Part shown: piece by piece, positions 33,512-43,326 of the stretch | How positions within the stretch are numbered: the stretch's first letter is position 1 | How the letters are laid out: every line of letters starts with the position of its first letter | Notes under the pieces: generated by a model | Databases searched by the model: none | What the model was told of the DNA's origin: nothing | The model's input: only the letters and a program-made list of their open reading frames with translations | Assembly (NCBI GenBank): GCA_009775365.1 | Contig: VSPM01000014.1 | Span: 1 to 51,944 of the forward strand | From: Muribaculaceae bacterium | GTDB taxonomy: Bacteria; Bacteroidota; Bacteroidia; Bacteroidales; Muribaculaceae | Reading direction: 5' to 3' | DNA length: 51,944 nucleotides | Made by a program: the position numbers and the translations under genes

Positions 33512-35590
33512 ATGAACATTAAATCGTTACTTTGTACTGCGGCTTTGCTGTCAGTTTGCGGTGTGACCTACGCATTCCCGAGCTATACATTGTATCCTGC
33601 GGACGGTTCCACACTTGACTCTAATCTGAGTCTGGGCAACTTCAACCTTACTTTCGGCAGTTCAGACGAAATCGTAGTGTCTGACGGAGCTGAGGCCAGC
33701 CTTGAGAATGAAGAACAGGGAGATTTTATCTCCAGTACGCGTGTAGGCACGTTCCCCGGCATGGGCGGAGTTCTTATTGTCAATTTCGATTCAGACGAGA
33801 TTGTTGTGAACGGCACATGGAATCTTGAAATCCCGGCCGGCACGTTCACTGTCAACGGAGAGGAGAATCCTGTGATTCGTGCTTCTTATGATTTGAACGA
33901 CAGAAATCTAAACATCAGCGAATATCCTCAGATTGAACTTGTTTCAATCGACCCGGAAGAGGGTTCGAAACTTCCTTTTTGGGGAGGCCCGGATTTCACA
34001 CAGCTGAGAATAAAGACCACAGATGATTCAGCTGTAAATTACATGGAATGGGTTCTCTATGATGTTACCAACGGAGAGGAAGAGGGTGTCCGTGAGTACA
34101 TACGTCAGGGCAACGATAACCGTTATGACCCGAACCGTTATGGAGGTGACGAAAGTGACCTTTGGGCTGACGGCCTTTTCTGTGCAATAGGTGGCGACAC
34201 CAAACTTTTGCTCGACCATAAGTATATGCTCACTCTCCGTTGCGCCGGCATCGGATATGATCTGGCCACAAACCAGTATCCTTCCGGTTTCCAGATTGAG
34301 CAGTCTACAGAAATGTTTACGAAGGTCTATTATTATGGAGCCATTCCCCCTCAGGAATACAGCCCTTATAAACTTGAAAGCATCTCTCCGGACCCTGAGA
34401 ATTATGAGATAACCAATCCTGACCTCGGTTATTTTGAGGTGACTTATTCCGGTCCGGTAAAACCTGTCAAATTTGAATATTTCGTAATGACCTCAGTTAA
34501 CGCATCTGCCGGCACTTATGAGGCCATTGACCCGAATGAGGACGGCTATGCGTCCAAGTGGACATTCACGTTCGACAAAAGTGTGATCGAGTCTGCCCGT
34601 GCTGGCATTTTTGTCACTATCAGTGCCATGGACGCTGACGGTCTTTATGTGAGAGGCAATGCAAACATGGATTTTGACGACATCAATTATTCAATGAACT
34701 GGCAATGCAACTGCGGCGCTGACGTAGTGATTTCCTTGTCGCCTGAGGCAAGTTCAGTAGTAGAGGAACTGTCGTCAATCACTGTAGGCAATGAGGAAGG
34801 CAAGCGAATGAATTTCTCATATCTTACAAGTGAGCCTGCACAGATTGTATCTATGGAACGTGAGGTGATTCGTGAACTTGGCGAGCCTGTAAATGGTGAA
34901 GACGGCACTACAATGATTTGGAATTTTGAGCCTATCACTGAGCCCGGCACCTATGTCCTCATGATTCCTAAGGGATATTTCAACATCGGAGAGGAATATG
35001 ACGGCACAAATTCTAATGCCACTCAGTTCACATATTATGTTGAGGGCGTTCAGACAGGAGAGCTTGCTTATGATTGGGTTCCTTCCTCAATCACTCCGGC
35101 AGACAATGCTACTTTAAATGACCTCTCTGTGATGGTTCTTGATTTTGAGAATGTTACTTTTGCTGATTTTGAAGCTGTAGCATCGGTCTACAAGGTAGAG
35201 GAAACTGAGGATGTATTTGTGACAGAGGCAACTTTCTCAGACAATGCAAATTCCGATTATTGGAACCCCACTATCTATGATTTGACACTGAAGACTCCTG
35301 TCTCAGAGTTCGGCACATATAAGGTGGTTATTCCTGCCGCTTCATTCGGTGATGGACAGTGGTTTGAGACAAGATTCTATGAAGCAGTCGGACGTACTAA
35401 TCCTGAGATTGTACTCGTTTACAATATCGGATCTGTAGGTGTTGATTCTATTTTGAGCTCCAATGAGAATGCCACAGTCTATAACATACAGGGTGTAGAG
35501 GTGCTTCGTGACGCTGACGCATCTGCTGTCAAGGCTCTTCCCGCTGGTTTGTACATAATAAACGGGGAAAAAGTCGTTGTAGGCAAGTAA
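33512..35590 (+). CDS. Secreted T9SS cargo protein with Ig-like repeats
   Basis: The 692-residue protein has a signal peptide (MNIKSLLCTAALLSVCGVTYA, cut near residue 22) and repeated beta-sandwich modules that start with phrases like YTLYPADGSTLDSNLSLGNF, YKLESISPDPENYEI and WVPSSITPADNATLNDLSV, consistent with bacterial Ig-like (Big_5-type) repeats. The C-terminal sorting tail is YNIQGVEVLRDADAS, ending YIINGEKVVVGK. No catalytic motif is visible. It follows the 31825 gene by 58 bases and probably shares its transcript or promoter. Confidence 0.8.
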   Translation: MNIKSLLCTAALLSVCGVTYAFPSYTLYPADGSTLDSNLSLGNFNLTFGSSDEIVVSDGAEASLENEEQGDFISSTRVGTFPGMGGVLIVNFDSDEIVVNGTWNLEIPAGTFTVNGEENPVIRASYDLNDRNLNISEYPQIELVSIDPEEGSKLPFWGGPDFTQLRIKTTDDSAVNYMEWVLYDVTNGEEEGVREYIRQGNDNRYDPNRYGGDESDLWADGLFCAIGGDTKLLLDHKYMLTLRCAGIGYDLATNQYPSGFQIEQSTEMFTKVYYYGAIPPQEYSPYKLESISPDPENYEITNPDLGYFEVTYSGPVKPVKFEYFVMTSVNASAGTYEAIDPNEDGYASKWTFTFDKSVIESARAGIFVTISAMDADGLYVRGNANMDFDDINYSMNWQCNCGADVVISLSPEASSVVEELSSITVGNEEGKRMNFSYLTSEPAQIVSMEREVIRELGEPVNGEDGTTMIWNFEPITEPGTYVLMIPKGYFNIGEEYDGTNSNATQFTYYVEGVQTGELAYDWVPSSITPADNATLNDLSVMVLDFENVTFADFEAVASVYKVEETEDVFVTEATFSDNANSDYWNPTIYDLTLKTPVSEFGTYKVVIPAASFGDGQWFETRFYEAVGRTNPEIVLVYNIGSVGVDSILSSNENATVYNIQGVEVLRDADASAVKALPAGLYIINGEKVVVGK

Positions 35591-35639
35591 GATATTTTTA
35601 ACCGAGAGGTCTGTCTCATGGGCTTCCGGTTAATTGGAA

Positions 35640-35697
35640 ATGGCACGGGAAATGTCGGCATTCAATGCCCGGTCATTCTTCCCGTGCCATATTTTAA
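35640..35697 (+). terminator. Terminator after the 33512 gene
   Basis: Outer stem ATGGCACGGGAA/TTCCCGTGCCAT (35640-35651 and 35679-35690), enclosing a smaller stem, followed by ATTTTAA. Confidence 0.65.
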
Positions 35698-35751
35698 CTG
35701 TAAAAAAGTTTAACTACAATATTTTTAATAACCAAACACCATTTATCAATT

Positions 35752-38700
35752 ATGATGACAAAAAGTTGTGCATATTCATTCATAGCCGCCACTATGCTTG
35801 GTGTCGGAATGGCATATGCTCAATCTCCGGTGTTCACAAAACTCGAGAACCGGACAAATTCCGGCTCATTGGAGTCTGTGTCTGACAATGGAGAGTGGGC
35901 TGTGGGATATGGCAAAAGTCCATTGGATGAGATGTTGTATTCTTATCCGCGCCTTGTGAACGTCAAGACCAAAGAGTCCAAGTTCCTGTTTAAACCAGGA
36001 GAGGAAGATAAAATTGCCGAGATGATGGCCTGCGATGTCACAGATGACGGTTCAATGGTCATTGGCCAGTACAAAGGGCAGCCGGCACTTTGGAAAGCCT
36101 CTACGGAAGAATGGACAATTCTTCCGGTTTCGACCAAAGGATTTACCTCCGGCCGAGGCACTCAGATTACACCTGACGGAAAATATGCCATAGGCACTGT
36201 CACAAATCCAAACTGGAATGAGACCTTAGTGCTTTGGGATCTAACAGGAGAAACGCCTGTCGACATTACTCCGGACAATCTTCCCAAGCCAATCAGTCTA
36301 TATGGCCAGCCGCAAAAATATGAGCAAATCCGTTCATGCGACTTGTCGGACGACGGTTCCAAGTTTATTGGCCTTGTGGCATTCTCTTATGCCGGAGAGT
36401 GCTGGACATTCATTTATGATATGAAGAGCCGTTCTTGGGAAGCTATCGGCTATGAAGTTTCTGAGAATGGTAAAAATTACGAATTCAAAGCTACAGGAGA
36501 TGGCTACAACTTCCTCGAGGGAGGAAAATTCCGTCCCGGCACTGATATTGTTGCAGGCCCTGCATATCTTTCCGGAGACATTGAGTCAATTTACACTTAC
36601 GACCCTTCCGACAAAAAGGTGGTGCTGGTGGATGGCGCTGAAGGAAAAGTGTTTGGAAGCATTGATGCAGACGGAGCCATTTATGCCTCTACACCAAGCG
36701 GCAACCCTCTTCGCAACTGGGAGGTGAAAGTCGGTAAATATTGGTATGACTTTAAAGTTGTTGCAAGTCAGCTTTGGGACGTGAATTGGGCAAATGATGT
36801 GGCACACGATGATTATGGTTATAGTGGCACGTTCTCTGCGACATCAGACAATGGTTGCGTCTTGATTTCGAATGATTATTCATCGACACCATATGACGTA
36901 TATCTTTTGGAGATTCCGGCATCATTGTCAGAATTATGCCCCACAGTTAATCTCCTTGACAATTATATAGTGTCTCCTGTAAACAACTCTGCGTTCTCAA
37001 TACTTAAGGAAGTGAGAGTTGTCTTTGACAGGAATATTGATGTTGTCGGAGACTATAATGCTGTTTCTCTGCTTGACGGAGAGGGACAGGTCGTGGCTAA
37101 TTCTATAAGTCTTTCTGCTGATACAGGAGACTCACGAGTATTGACAATGGCTTTCCGCAATCGTCGTCTTGAGGTAGGTGAGAATTACACAGTTGTGATA
37201 CCTGCCGGTGTTGTGAATATGGCCGGAGATTCTGAAAAGGTTAATTCTGAAATCAGAGTGAACTATAAGGGGCGTCCTGCAGAACCGGTTAATCCTGTTG
37301 CGGTTTCTCCTGAGAACGGGGCGTCAGTTTCAAGAATCAATGCCTCGTCAAACCCGGTTGCCTTCACATTTGATGCAGAAATAGCTCCTGTGGAAAATGG
37401 AGGCAGCATCTATCTTTATAGTGTAGACAGCGAGAGTGACAAACGCGAGCGCATCGCCCAGCTTAGTGGCTCAATAAATGGCAATATGCTGGTTGTATAT
37501 CCTGTTATGGAGCAGCGTCTTGCCTTGGGCACAACTTATGAGGTGGTAATTGAGGCCAATACAGTTTCAGACATTTCAGGGTCTGATCCTAATGTGGAAT
37601 ATGCTGTACGTTATGACGGTGCCTACATTCCCCAGCAGCAAGGTGGATCGGAACTATTCTCGGCTGATTTCAACGGCGGCATTACGTCAGATAAGTGGAT
37701 GCTTTATGACGGCGACGGCCTGGAGCCTGCAGACACACCTGCACAATGGGGCTTTGTGAAGGAATATCCATGGTGGGTTGCCCGTGATGACGAAGGAAGC
37801 ACAGAGATGGCTGCTGTGTCACATTCGATGTATTCGCCTGCCGGCCAGTCTGACGACTGGATGGTGTCGACTCAGATTTATTTGCCGGATAACACCGGAA
37901 TGCTTTCGTTCAAGTCCCAGAGTTTCCGCAAGAACTGTGTAGACAAGCTGAAAGTGTATGTGTATGCTACTGATGATATATATACCGCTCTTACTCCCAC
38001 TATAATCGATCGTTTCCGTTATAGCGGCGACTTGATTTATGATGAAGTGCAGTCTCCCGGAGAGGTAGAGAATCTTCTTGCAGGCGACTGGAGAGAGAAT
38101 ACAATCAAGCTTGACAAGTATGCCGGCAAGAACATCTATATTGCTTTTGTGAACGATAACCGTAACCAGTCGGCAGTATTTGTTGACGATGTTTTAGTGA
38201 GTCGCGATCTCAAGTTCTCATTGATAAACCTTACACCGGAATCAATCCTTGCCAAGGATCAGGTGGAGGTTAAGGGTATACTTTCAATAGAGAGTATGAC
38301 AGACACTTACAAAGGATATGCAATCAGCCTTATCGACAGCGAGGGTAATACGGTATCTACATTGGCTGATGCTGACGAGGAAATGTCTAAGGGCTGGACT
38401 AAGGAATTCACATTTGACGCCCCTCTTTCTACCGAGATTGGCAAGGAAGTGAAATATTCAATTGATGTAAAAGTTGGCGACCTTACAGACCTGCTTTCCT
38501 ACTCAGTCAAGAATCTTGCAATTCAGACCACTAAACGAGTTGTGGTGGAAGAATACACAGGGCAGGGTTGTCCTAACTGTCCTCTCGGACATGTCGCTCT
38601 TGATATTCTTGAAAAGGATTTTGGAGAATTGATTCTGCCGTTGGCAATACATACATACACCGGTGATTTCTTCTCAACTCCTGAGGCGGTGGCTCTGACA

Positions 38701-39540
38701 TCGTTCCTTGGCATGAATGCAGCTCCTACAGGCCGTATTAACCGTGGCCCCATTGTTTCTCCGATTGATGTTTCAGATAAAGGGGACTATGCTTATAAGA
38801 ACTGTGGAGTATGGTATGATTATGCTGTGGCAGAGCTTGAGGATTATGCTGTGGCAGATGTAGACATCATTTCAGCCACATTTGAAGATGGCAAGTATAA
38901 TGTGAATGTCGAGGTTAAGTATGCTCTTGACATGGACAATCAGAATGTGAATATCTTTACTGTGGTCACAGAAGACCAGTTGAAAGGATTCCAGGTCAAC
39001 AACCGTTACAGTGTAGCAGACGAACTCCTTGGAGAATGGGGTGCAGGTGGTCTTTATGGACAGCCCACAGTGCCTTATACCTTCAATGACGTTGTTCGCA
39101 CATGGGCCGGAACCACTTGTAACGGCACAGGCGGATATGTGCCTTCATCAGTGAAAGGTGGCGAGGCTTATACTGCCACGATTGAGATTCCGAACCAGTC
39201 AAGCATTATGGATAACAACAATACAAAGGTTACCGTAATGCTTATCGATGCAGAAAGCCAGCGAGTTATCAATGCCGCACGTTCGGATGTCGCTGTGGCT
39301 GGCGTAGATGGTGTTGATGCTGATAGAAACGGCATTTCGGTTTCTGTTGAGAATGGAGTGATTGTTGTCAAATCAAACGAGTCTGCTACAGCAACTGCTT
39401 ACTCGGTTGCAGGCAATGTTATTGCCACAGCATCCGGAGAGGGAGTATTCAATGTTGATGCAGAGGGCTTCAATGGCGTTGCAATCGTAGTGGTTAAGAC
39501 ATCAAATCGCACAGAGTCGTTTAAAGTTGTATTGAAGTAA
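35752..39540 (+). CDS. Large multidomain T9SS cargo protein with Omp28-type CxxC domain
   Basis: The 1262-residue protein has a signal peptide (to about residue 24, AYAQ), a beta-propeller-like region with repeated SDNGEWAVGYG, DVTDDGSMVIGQ and DLSDDGSKFIGL blades (about 40-400), two Ig-like modules (about 400-630; YIVSPVNNSAFSI, VAVSPENGASVSRI), a choice-of-anchor-J/lectin-like domain (635-830; ELFSADFNGGITSDKWMLYD), an Omp28/thioredoxin-like domain with CPNC at 940-943 in EEYTGQGCPNCPLGH, and a degenerate T9SS tail ending SFKVVLK. It is the third Omp28-containing protein in the window. Function unknown; exported to the cell surface or medium. Confidence 0.85.
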   Translation: MMTKSCAYSFIAATMLGVGMAYAQSPVFTKLENRTNSGSLESVSDNGEWAVGYGKSPLDEMLYSYPRLVNVKTKESKFLFKPGEEDKIAEMMACDVTDDGSMVIGQYKGQPALWKASTEEWTILPVSTKGFTSGRGTQITPDGKYAIGTVTNPNWNETLVLWDLTGETPVDITPDNLPKPISLYGQPQKYEQIRSCDLSDDGSKFIGLVAFSYAGECWTFIYDMKSRSWEAIGYEVSENGKNYEFKATGDGYNFLEGGKFRPGTDIVAGPAYLSGDIESIYTYDPSDKKVVLVDGAEGKVFGSIDADGAIYASTPSGNPLRNWEVKVGKYWYDFKVVASQLWDVNWANDVAHDDYGYSGTFSATSDNGCVLISNDYSSTPYDVYLLEIPASLSELCPTVNLLDNYIVSPVNNSAFSILKEVRVVFDRNIDVVGDYNAVSLLDGEGQVVANSISLSADTGDSRVLTMAFRNRRLEVGENYTVVIPAGVVNMAGDSEKVNSEIRVNYKGRPAEPVNPVAVSPENGASVSRINASSNPVAFTFDAEIAPVENGGSIYLYSVDSESDKRERIAQLSGSINGNMLVVYPVMEQRLALGTTYEVVIEANTVSDISGSDPNVEYAVRYDGAYIPQQQGGSELFSADFNGGITSDKWMLYDGDGLEPADTPAQWGFVKEYPWWVARDDEGSTEMAAVSHSMYSPAGQSDDWMVSTQIYLPDNTGMLSFKSQSFRKNCVDKLKVYVYATDDIYTALTPTIIDRFRYSGDLIYDEVQSPGEVENLLAGDWRENTIKLDKYAGKNIYIAFVNDNRNQSAVFVDDVLVSRDLKFSLINLTPESILAKDQVEVKGILSIESMTDTYKGYAISLIDSEGNTVSTLADADEEMSKGWTKEFTFDAPLSTEIGKEVKYSIDVKVGDLTDLLSYSVKNLAIQTTKRVVVEEYTGQGCPNCPLGHVALDILEKDFGELILPLAIHTYTGDFFSTPEAVALTSFLGMNAAPTGRINRGPIVSPIDVSDKGDYAYKNCGVWYDYAVAELEDYAVADVDIISATFEDGKYNVNVEVKYALDMDNQNVNIFTVVTEDQLKGFQVNNRYSVADELLGEWGAGGLYGQPTVPYTFNDVVRTWAGTTCNGTGGYVPSSVKGGEAYTATIEIPNQSSIMDNNNTKVTVMLIDAESQRVINAARSDVAVAGVDGVDADRNGISVSVENGVIVVKSNESATATAYSVAGNVIATASGEGVFNVDAEGFNGVAIVVVKTSNRTESFKVVLK

Positions 39541-39582
39541 GAAACGTTCAGTCCCGTCACTGGCGGCTGAATCTTTAATTCC

Positions 39583-39627
39583 AGTTCCGCGAAGCAACGT
39601 TACAGTTGCTTCGCGGAACTCTTTTTT
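39583..39627 (+). terminator. Terminator after the T9SS cluster
   Basis: A perfect 16-base-pair stem AGTTCCGCGAAGCAAC/GTTGCTTCGCGGAACT (39583-39598 and 39605-39620) with loop GTTACA, followed by CTTTTTT on the plus strand only. Confidence 0.9.
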
Positions 39628-39690
39628 GAACCAAGATTTCATTTGGCGGCTTGAGACTTTTTAGTCAACAATGCAGACACACAGGGTCTA

Positions 39691-40263
39691 TCACAGAGAG
39701 TCAGGAAGGGTAAGCAGCCAATCGTCAGGGGTGGCCGGCTTGGGGAATTCTTCAGGAAGTCCCGGCGCTCGTTTTTCAGGTTGCGCCTCCTTGCGTGGAG
39801 AGCCGGCATCCCTGCTTGAATTCTCCAGAAGAATAGCCTTCTCTTTCGCTTTACGGGTGACACTGGCGCCATGCTTTTCTTCCGGATTCACGGCATTAAG
39901 CCCCTTTTTCATATCTATTGACTCAAACAGATCGTAATTATCCTCCTTTCCGAGTCTGGCGCGGGCATCGCGCAGGCGCGCCTCAAGTGTGGATATGCGT
40001 TTTTCATAAGAGCGCTTCATGTCTTCCACTTTTGAAAGCATCCGGTTGAATTCCGCCAGCTTGATGTCTACGCTTTCCTGTTCGTCAAGGATGGCTCGTG
40101 CCTTGGAAAGTTCCGCACGAGTAGACGCAAGCTCGGACTCCACCTGCAGCAGACGACGGCTCATCTCAGCCATGTCCACAGTAAGCCTTTGGCATTCCGT
40201 CCGTTGACGGTCGGCGAATTCAAGAGCCTCTTTAAGTTTATTATCTAAATTCATTTCTGTCAT
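39691..40263 (-). CDS. Coiled-coil hypothetical protein
   Basis: The 190-residue protein is almost entirely alpha-helical: residues 3-115 form a long charged coiled coil (LKEALEFADRQRTECQRL, LLQVESELASTRAELSKARA, EDMKRSYEKRISTLEARL), followed by a basic then proline-rich tail (about 150-190). No signal peptide or membrane helix is seen. ATG 40263 is chosen over the first in-frame ATG because the coiled coil begins right there. It follows the 995-residue REC/ATP-grasp gene by 65 bases and may work with it. I do not recognise the family. Confidence 0.7.
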   Translation of the reverse strand: MTEMNLDNKLKEALEFADRQRTECQRLTVDMAEMSRRLLQVESELASTRAELSKARAILDEQESVDIKLAEFNRMLSKVEDMKRSYEKRISTLEARLRDARARLGKEDNYDLFESIDMKKGLNAVNPEEKHGASVTRKAKEKAILLENSSRDAGSPRKEAQPEKRAPGLPEEFPKPATPDDWLLTLPDSL

Positions 40264-40328
40264 ACCGGCATCAGTAATTGCCTTACATGCCTTATACGGA
40301 TGAACCCACACCCTCCAGGGAGTCCAGT

Positions 40329-43316
40329 TCAGACAGTAGCCTCCCATCTTTTCACAATTCCTCTCCCCTTCCTGCCGTTGATGGCAATTGTGAGAGGCGA
40401 AGGAAATTCCACAATTCTTATAGCATCGCTTTCATACACAGCCGGGAGCGCATCAAGATAGTCGCTGTCATAAAACCCGTTGCCGTTCACCGGGTCTACT
40501 GTGAAATAGCCCACTCCGAACGAGGTGAGGTTCTGGAAGAAATGAGTGCCTTGCGACGGCTCCACATGATAGCCGGGAAGAGCCGACTCCACAATCAGGC
40601 GGGCCCCGGCTATCTGAGGCCAGCGCACCGGCACACCCAAAGCCGGGTCGGAAGAGCCCCATCGCCCGGGGCCTATCAATATGTATGGCTCGCCACGGTC
40701 AACAAACCCTTTGTTGATTCCCTCTATTTCGCGCGCCACCTCCGGGTTGCGGGAGCTGTCGAAAGTGCCAGGGCGCACATACACCACATAGCGCACATTG
40801 TCCATGACGCCATGCCCTAAAGCCGTCTCGGAGCGCAATATCAGCTCACTGTCGTCTACATCAAGCACAGAGTCGTCGAGCATCTCCTTTTTGTCGACAA
40901 TAGGGCGGATCTGAAGCCAATATATCTTCCCCTTGTCTTCCGACGTGTTGGCACCGGACTTGATTATTCCGGCAAACTCTATTTCCACGGGGCGCCCCAT
41001 TTCATATTGGCCTGTGGATAGCATAAAGTCAACTGCGTCGGCAAGCGGGAAAACCCTTTGGCGAAGCACATTGGCAAACGTCACCAGTTTTCTTCCCTGT
41101 CCGAATTCAGAATCGCGTATCATGCGGTCGTTGAAATCGAATGTCGACACAAGATACTTCAAAGCCCCTGTCTTGAACGCCTCCGCCACGGGGAGCTTCA
41201 CAAGATTGAAGCTGTCGTCGGGCTTAAAGTCCGCGCTCTCGGGCACTGCTCCCGAAATCGCATACAGCTGCGTCTGCGTGTCGCGCAAAGCAAGGTCTAC
41301 TGTCGATGTCTGGAGCACGTGGTCAGGATGCTTGGGCGAGAAACGAAGCGCCATGCCGCCGTCTACGATATATTTGCCGAGCCCTGCGGCCACCTCCACT
41401 ACGCCGTCTTCGGCCACCTCGTCGTTGAGCGGATAGTAATTGAGCGACCTTCCCACTCCCGAAAAGTTCGGATAATAGTAGCCGGAATGATCTTCGCCTA
41501 CAACCTCCTGAAGAATCACTGCCATCTTTTCCTGGTCAATCACATTGCTTGTGGCATTCATGTAGGCTTTTGAATCGGCGAAGAACACCGACGCATACAC
41601 CCCTTTCACTGCGTCGCAAAGCATCCGGAGCATCACTTTCTTGTCTTTGAGATGCGGAATCATATATGTGGAATAGATTCCCGCGAATGGCTGATAATGT
41701 GAATCTTCGAGAAGCGACGAGCTTCTCACGGCCAGCGGCCTGTCAACCACGTCAAAAAGCGACAGGAAGTCATCAATCAGCGAGTCGGGCAGACGCGCGC
41801 CAAGAAAATGGCTCAATATCTCCTCGTCGGAGCGGTCGGAAAGCGCCACAGGATATAGATTATTCATCTCCATGAACTGGTCGAATATGTCGGTGCACAA
41901 CACGACAGTGCGCGGAATCATTATTTGCACTCCCTGAAAGTCGTCGCAAATAGGATTATGCTTGATAATCTGGTCAATAAATGCCAGGCCGCGACCTTTT
42001 CCGCCGAGCGACCCTTCTCCTATGCGTGCAAAATTGCTATAGAAGTCAAAGCGGTCTTTGCGGAAAATAGCAACCACGCCACGGTTCTTCATCCTGCGGT
42101 ATTTCACAATACATTCAAACAGGAGCTTTCTCACCGCAGGAGCCTCTTCAAGCTTTGTGAACCGATAGGTCTTCACTGCATCGGCAATAGGGAACAACGC
42201 CCGCGAATAAAGCCACCTCGACACCTCGTTGCGGCTGCAATGATAGAACAAGGCGTCACTGGGGATATTAAACACGTTTGTCTGCAACCCCTTGAGGTCT
42301 TTTATACGCATTATCTCCATCCCGGTGGCGGGGTCTTTCACTATGAAATCGCCGAATCCGAAATGCCGGCCCACCGCATTGCGCAAATCTTGCGGAAGGG
42401 TCTTTGAATTTTTGTCAAGAAACACATACCCTGCCTGCTCCACTCTCTCGCGGTTTGCACTCTCCTGGCTTTCCACGATCACCGGCATGAAGGGATAGTC
42501 TTTTCTTATGTGCGCCGCGAATGCCATTCCTGCGTCGGGGTCTTTCTCCCCGCCTCTCGGAAAGCGCACATCGGATATCACTCCGAGAATGTTGTGGCCA
42601 TATTTTTCATAGAGCGCCATGGCCTCCTCATAGTCTCGCGCAAAGAGCACTTTAGGGCGACCTCTCATTCTGAGCATTCTCTCATGATCATTGAGAGCCT
42701 CGGTAGAGAACTCCATCGACTGCTTCAAGAGGTATTTAAACAAGTGAGGCAGCACAGAAGAGTAAAAGCGTATGGAGTCTTCTACGAGCAATACAGCCTG
42801 GACGCCGACATCGAGAATATCGTTGTCGGCGTTCATGCGGTCTTCAATAAGTTTTATTATGGCCAATATCAAGTCAACGTTACCAAGCCATGAGAACACA
42901 TAGTCCACCCCGGCAAGATCTTCGTTGGCAATCCTCCTCCTCACCTCTTTCGAGAATGGAGTCAGCACCACAAACGGAATCTCCGGATAAAGGGCATCCA
43001 TATTTCGGGCCTCGCGGAATGTCTCGCTCACATCCACGCCCGGCATTGCTATTATGAGGTCGAAACTCCTTTTGGATAGCTCCTCATATGCCTCTTCATA
43101 ATTGGCCGCCTTCACAAAACGCGGGGGCGACGAGAGATTGAGCGAGACGTATTCAAAATACACCTGCTCCTCTACCCTTCCGTCTTCCTCCATCATGAAG
43201 GCGTCGTAAGGGGTGGCGATAAGAAGCACATCAAAAATGCGCTTCTGCATGAGCTGACGGAATGCCGTGTCTTTAAGATAAAGACGCGACAGCATAGATT
43301 CGTTGACGTTGATCAT
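40329..43316 (-). CDS. REC-REC-PEP/pyruvate-binding (PPDK_N ATP-grasp) fusion protein
   Basis: The 995-residue cytoplasmic protein has a degenerate receiver domain (about 25-160; the phosphoacceptor position is M91), a canonical receiver (about 172-320; acidic pair E179-D180, phosphoacceptor D249, lysine K302), then an ATP-grasp domain of the PEP synthase/PPDK N-terminal type with GGKGRG at 438-443, RSSSLLED at 531-538 and FAGIYST at 544-550. The swivelling phosphohistidine domain and PEP-binding barrel of true PEP synthase are absent; instead there is a conserved C-terminal block starting GPGRWGSSDP at 882. It looks like a response-regulated phosphotransferase or ligase of unknown substrate. 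It lies 10 bases after hemD. Confidence 0.82.
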   Translation of the reverse strand: MINVNESMLSRLYLKDTAFRQLMQKRIFDVLLIATPYDAFMMEEDGRVEEQVYFEYVSLNLSSPPRFVKAANYEEAYEELSKRSFDLIIAMPGVDVSETFREARNMDALYPEIPFVVLTPFSKEVRRRIANEDLAGVDYVFSWLGNVDLILAIIKLIEDRMNADNDILDVGVQAVLLVEDSIRFYSSVLPHLFKYLLKQSMEFSTEALNDHERMLRMRGRPKVLFARDYEEAMALYEKYGHNILGVISDVRFPRGGEKDPDAGMAFAAHIRKDYPFMPVIVESQESANRERVEQAGYVFLDKNSKTLPQDLRNAVGRHFGFGDFIVKDPATGMEIMRIKDLKGLQTNVFNIPSDALFYHCSRNEVSRWLYSRALFPIADAVKTYRFTKLEEAPAVRKLLFECIVKYRRMKNRGVVAIFRKDRFDFYSNFARIGEGSLGGKGRGLAFIDQIIKHNPICDDFQGVQIMIPRTVVLCTDIFDQFMEMNNLYPVALSDRSDEEILSHFLGARLPDSLIDDFLSLFDVVDRPLAVRSSSLLEDSHYQPFAGIYSTYMIPHLKDKKVMLRMLCDAVKGVYASVFFADSKAYMNATSNVIDQEKMAVILQEVVGEDHSGYYYPNFSGVGRSLNYYPLNDEVAEDGVVEVAAGLGKYIVDGGMALRFSPKHPDHVLQTSTVDLALRDTQTQLYAISGAVPESADFKPDDSFNLVKLPVAEAFKTGALKYLVSTFDFNDRMIRDSEFGQGRKLVTFANVLRQRVFPLADAVDFMLSTGQYEMGRPVEIEFAGIIKSGANTSEDKGKIYWLQIRPIVDKKEMLDDSVLDVDDSELILRSETALGHGVMDNVRYVVYVRPGTFDSSRNPEVAREIEGINKGFVDRGEPYILIGPGRWGSSDPALGVPVRWPQIAGARLIVESALPGYHVEPSQGTHFFQNLTSFGVGYFTVDPVNGNGFYDSDYLDALPAVYESDAIRIVEFPSPLTIAINGRKGRGIVKRWEATV

Positions 43317-43326
43317 CGGCGCACTC

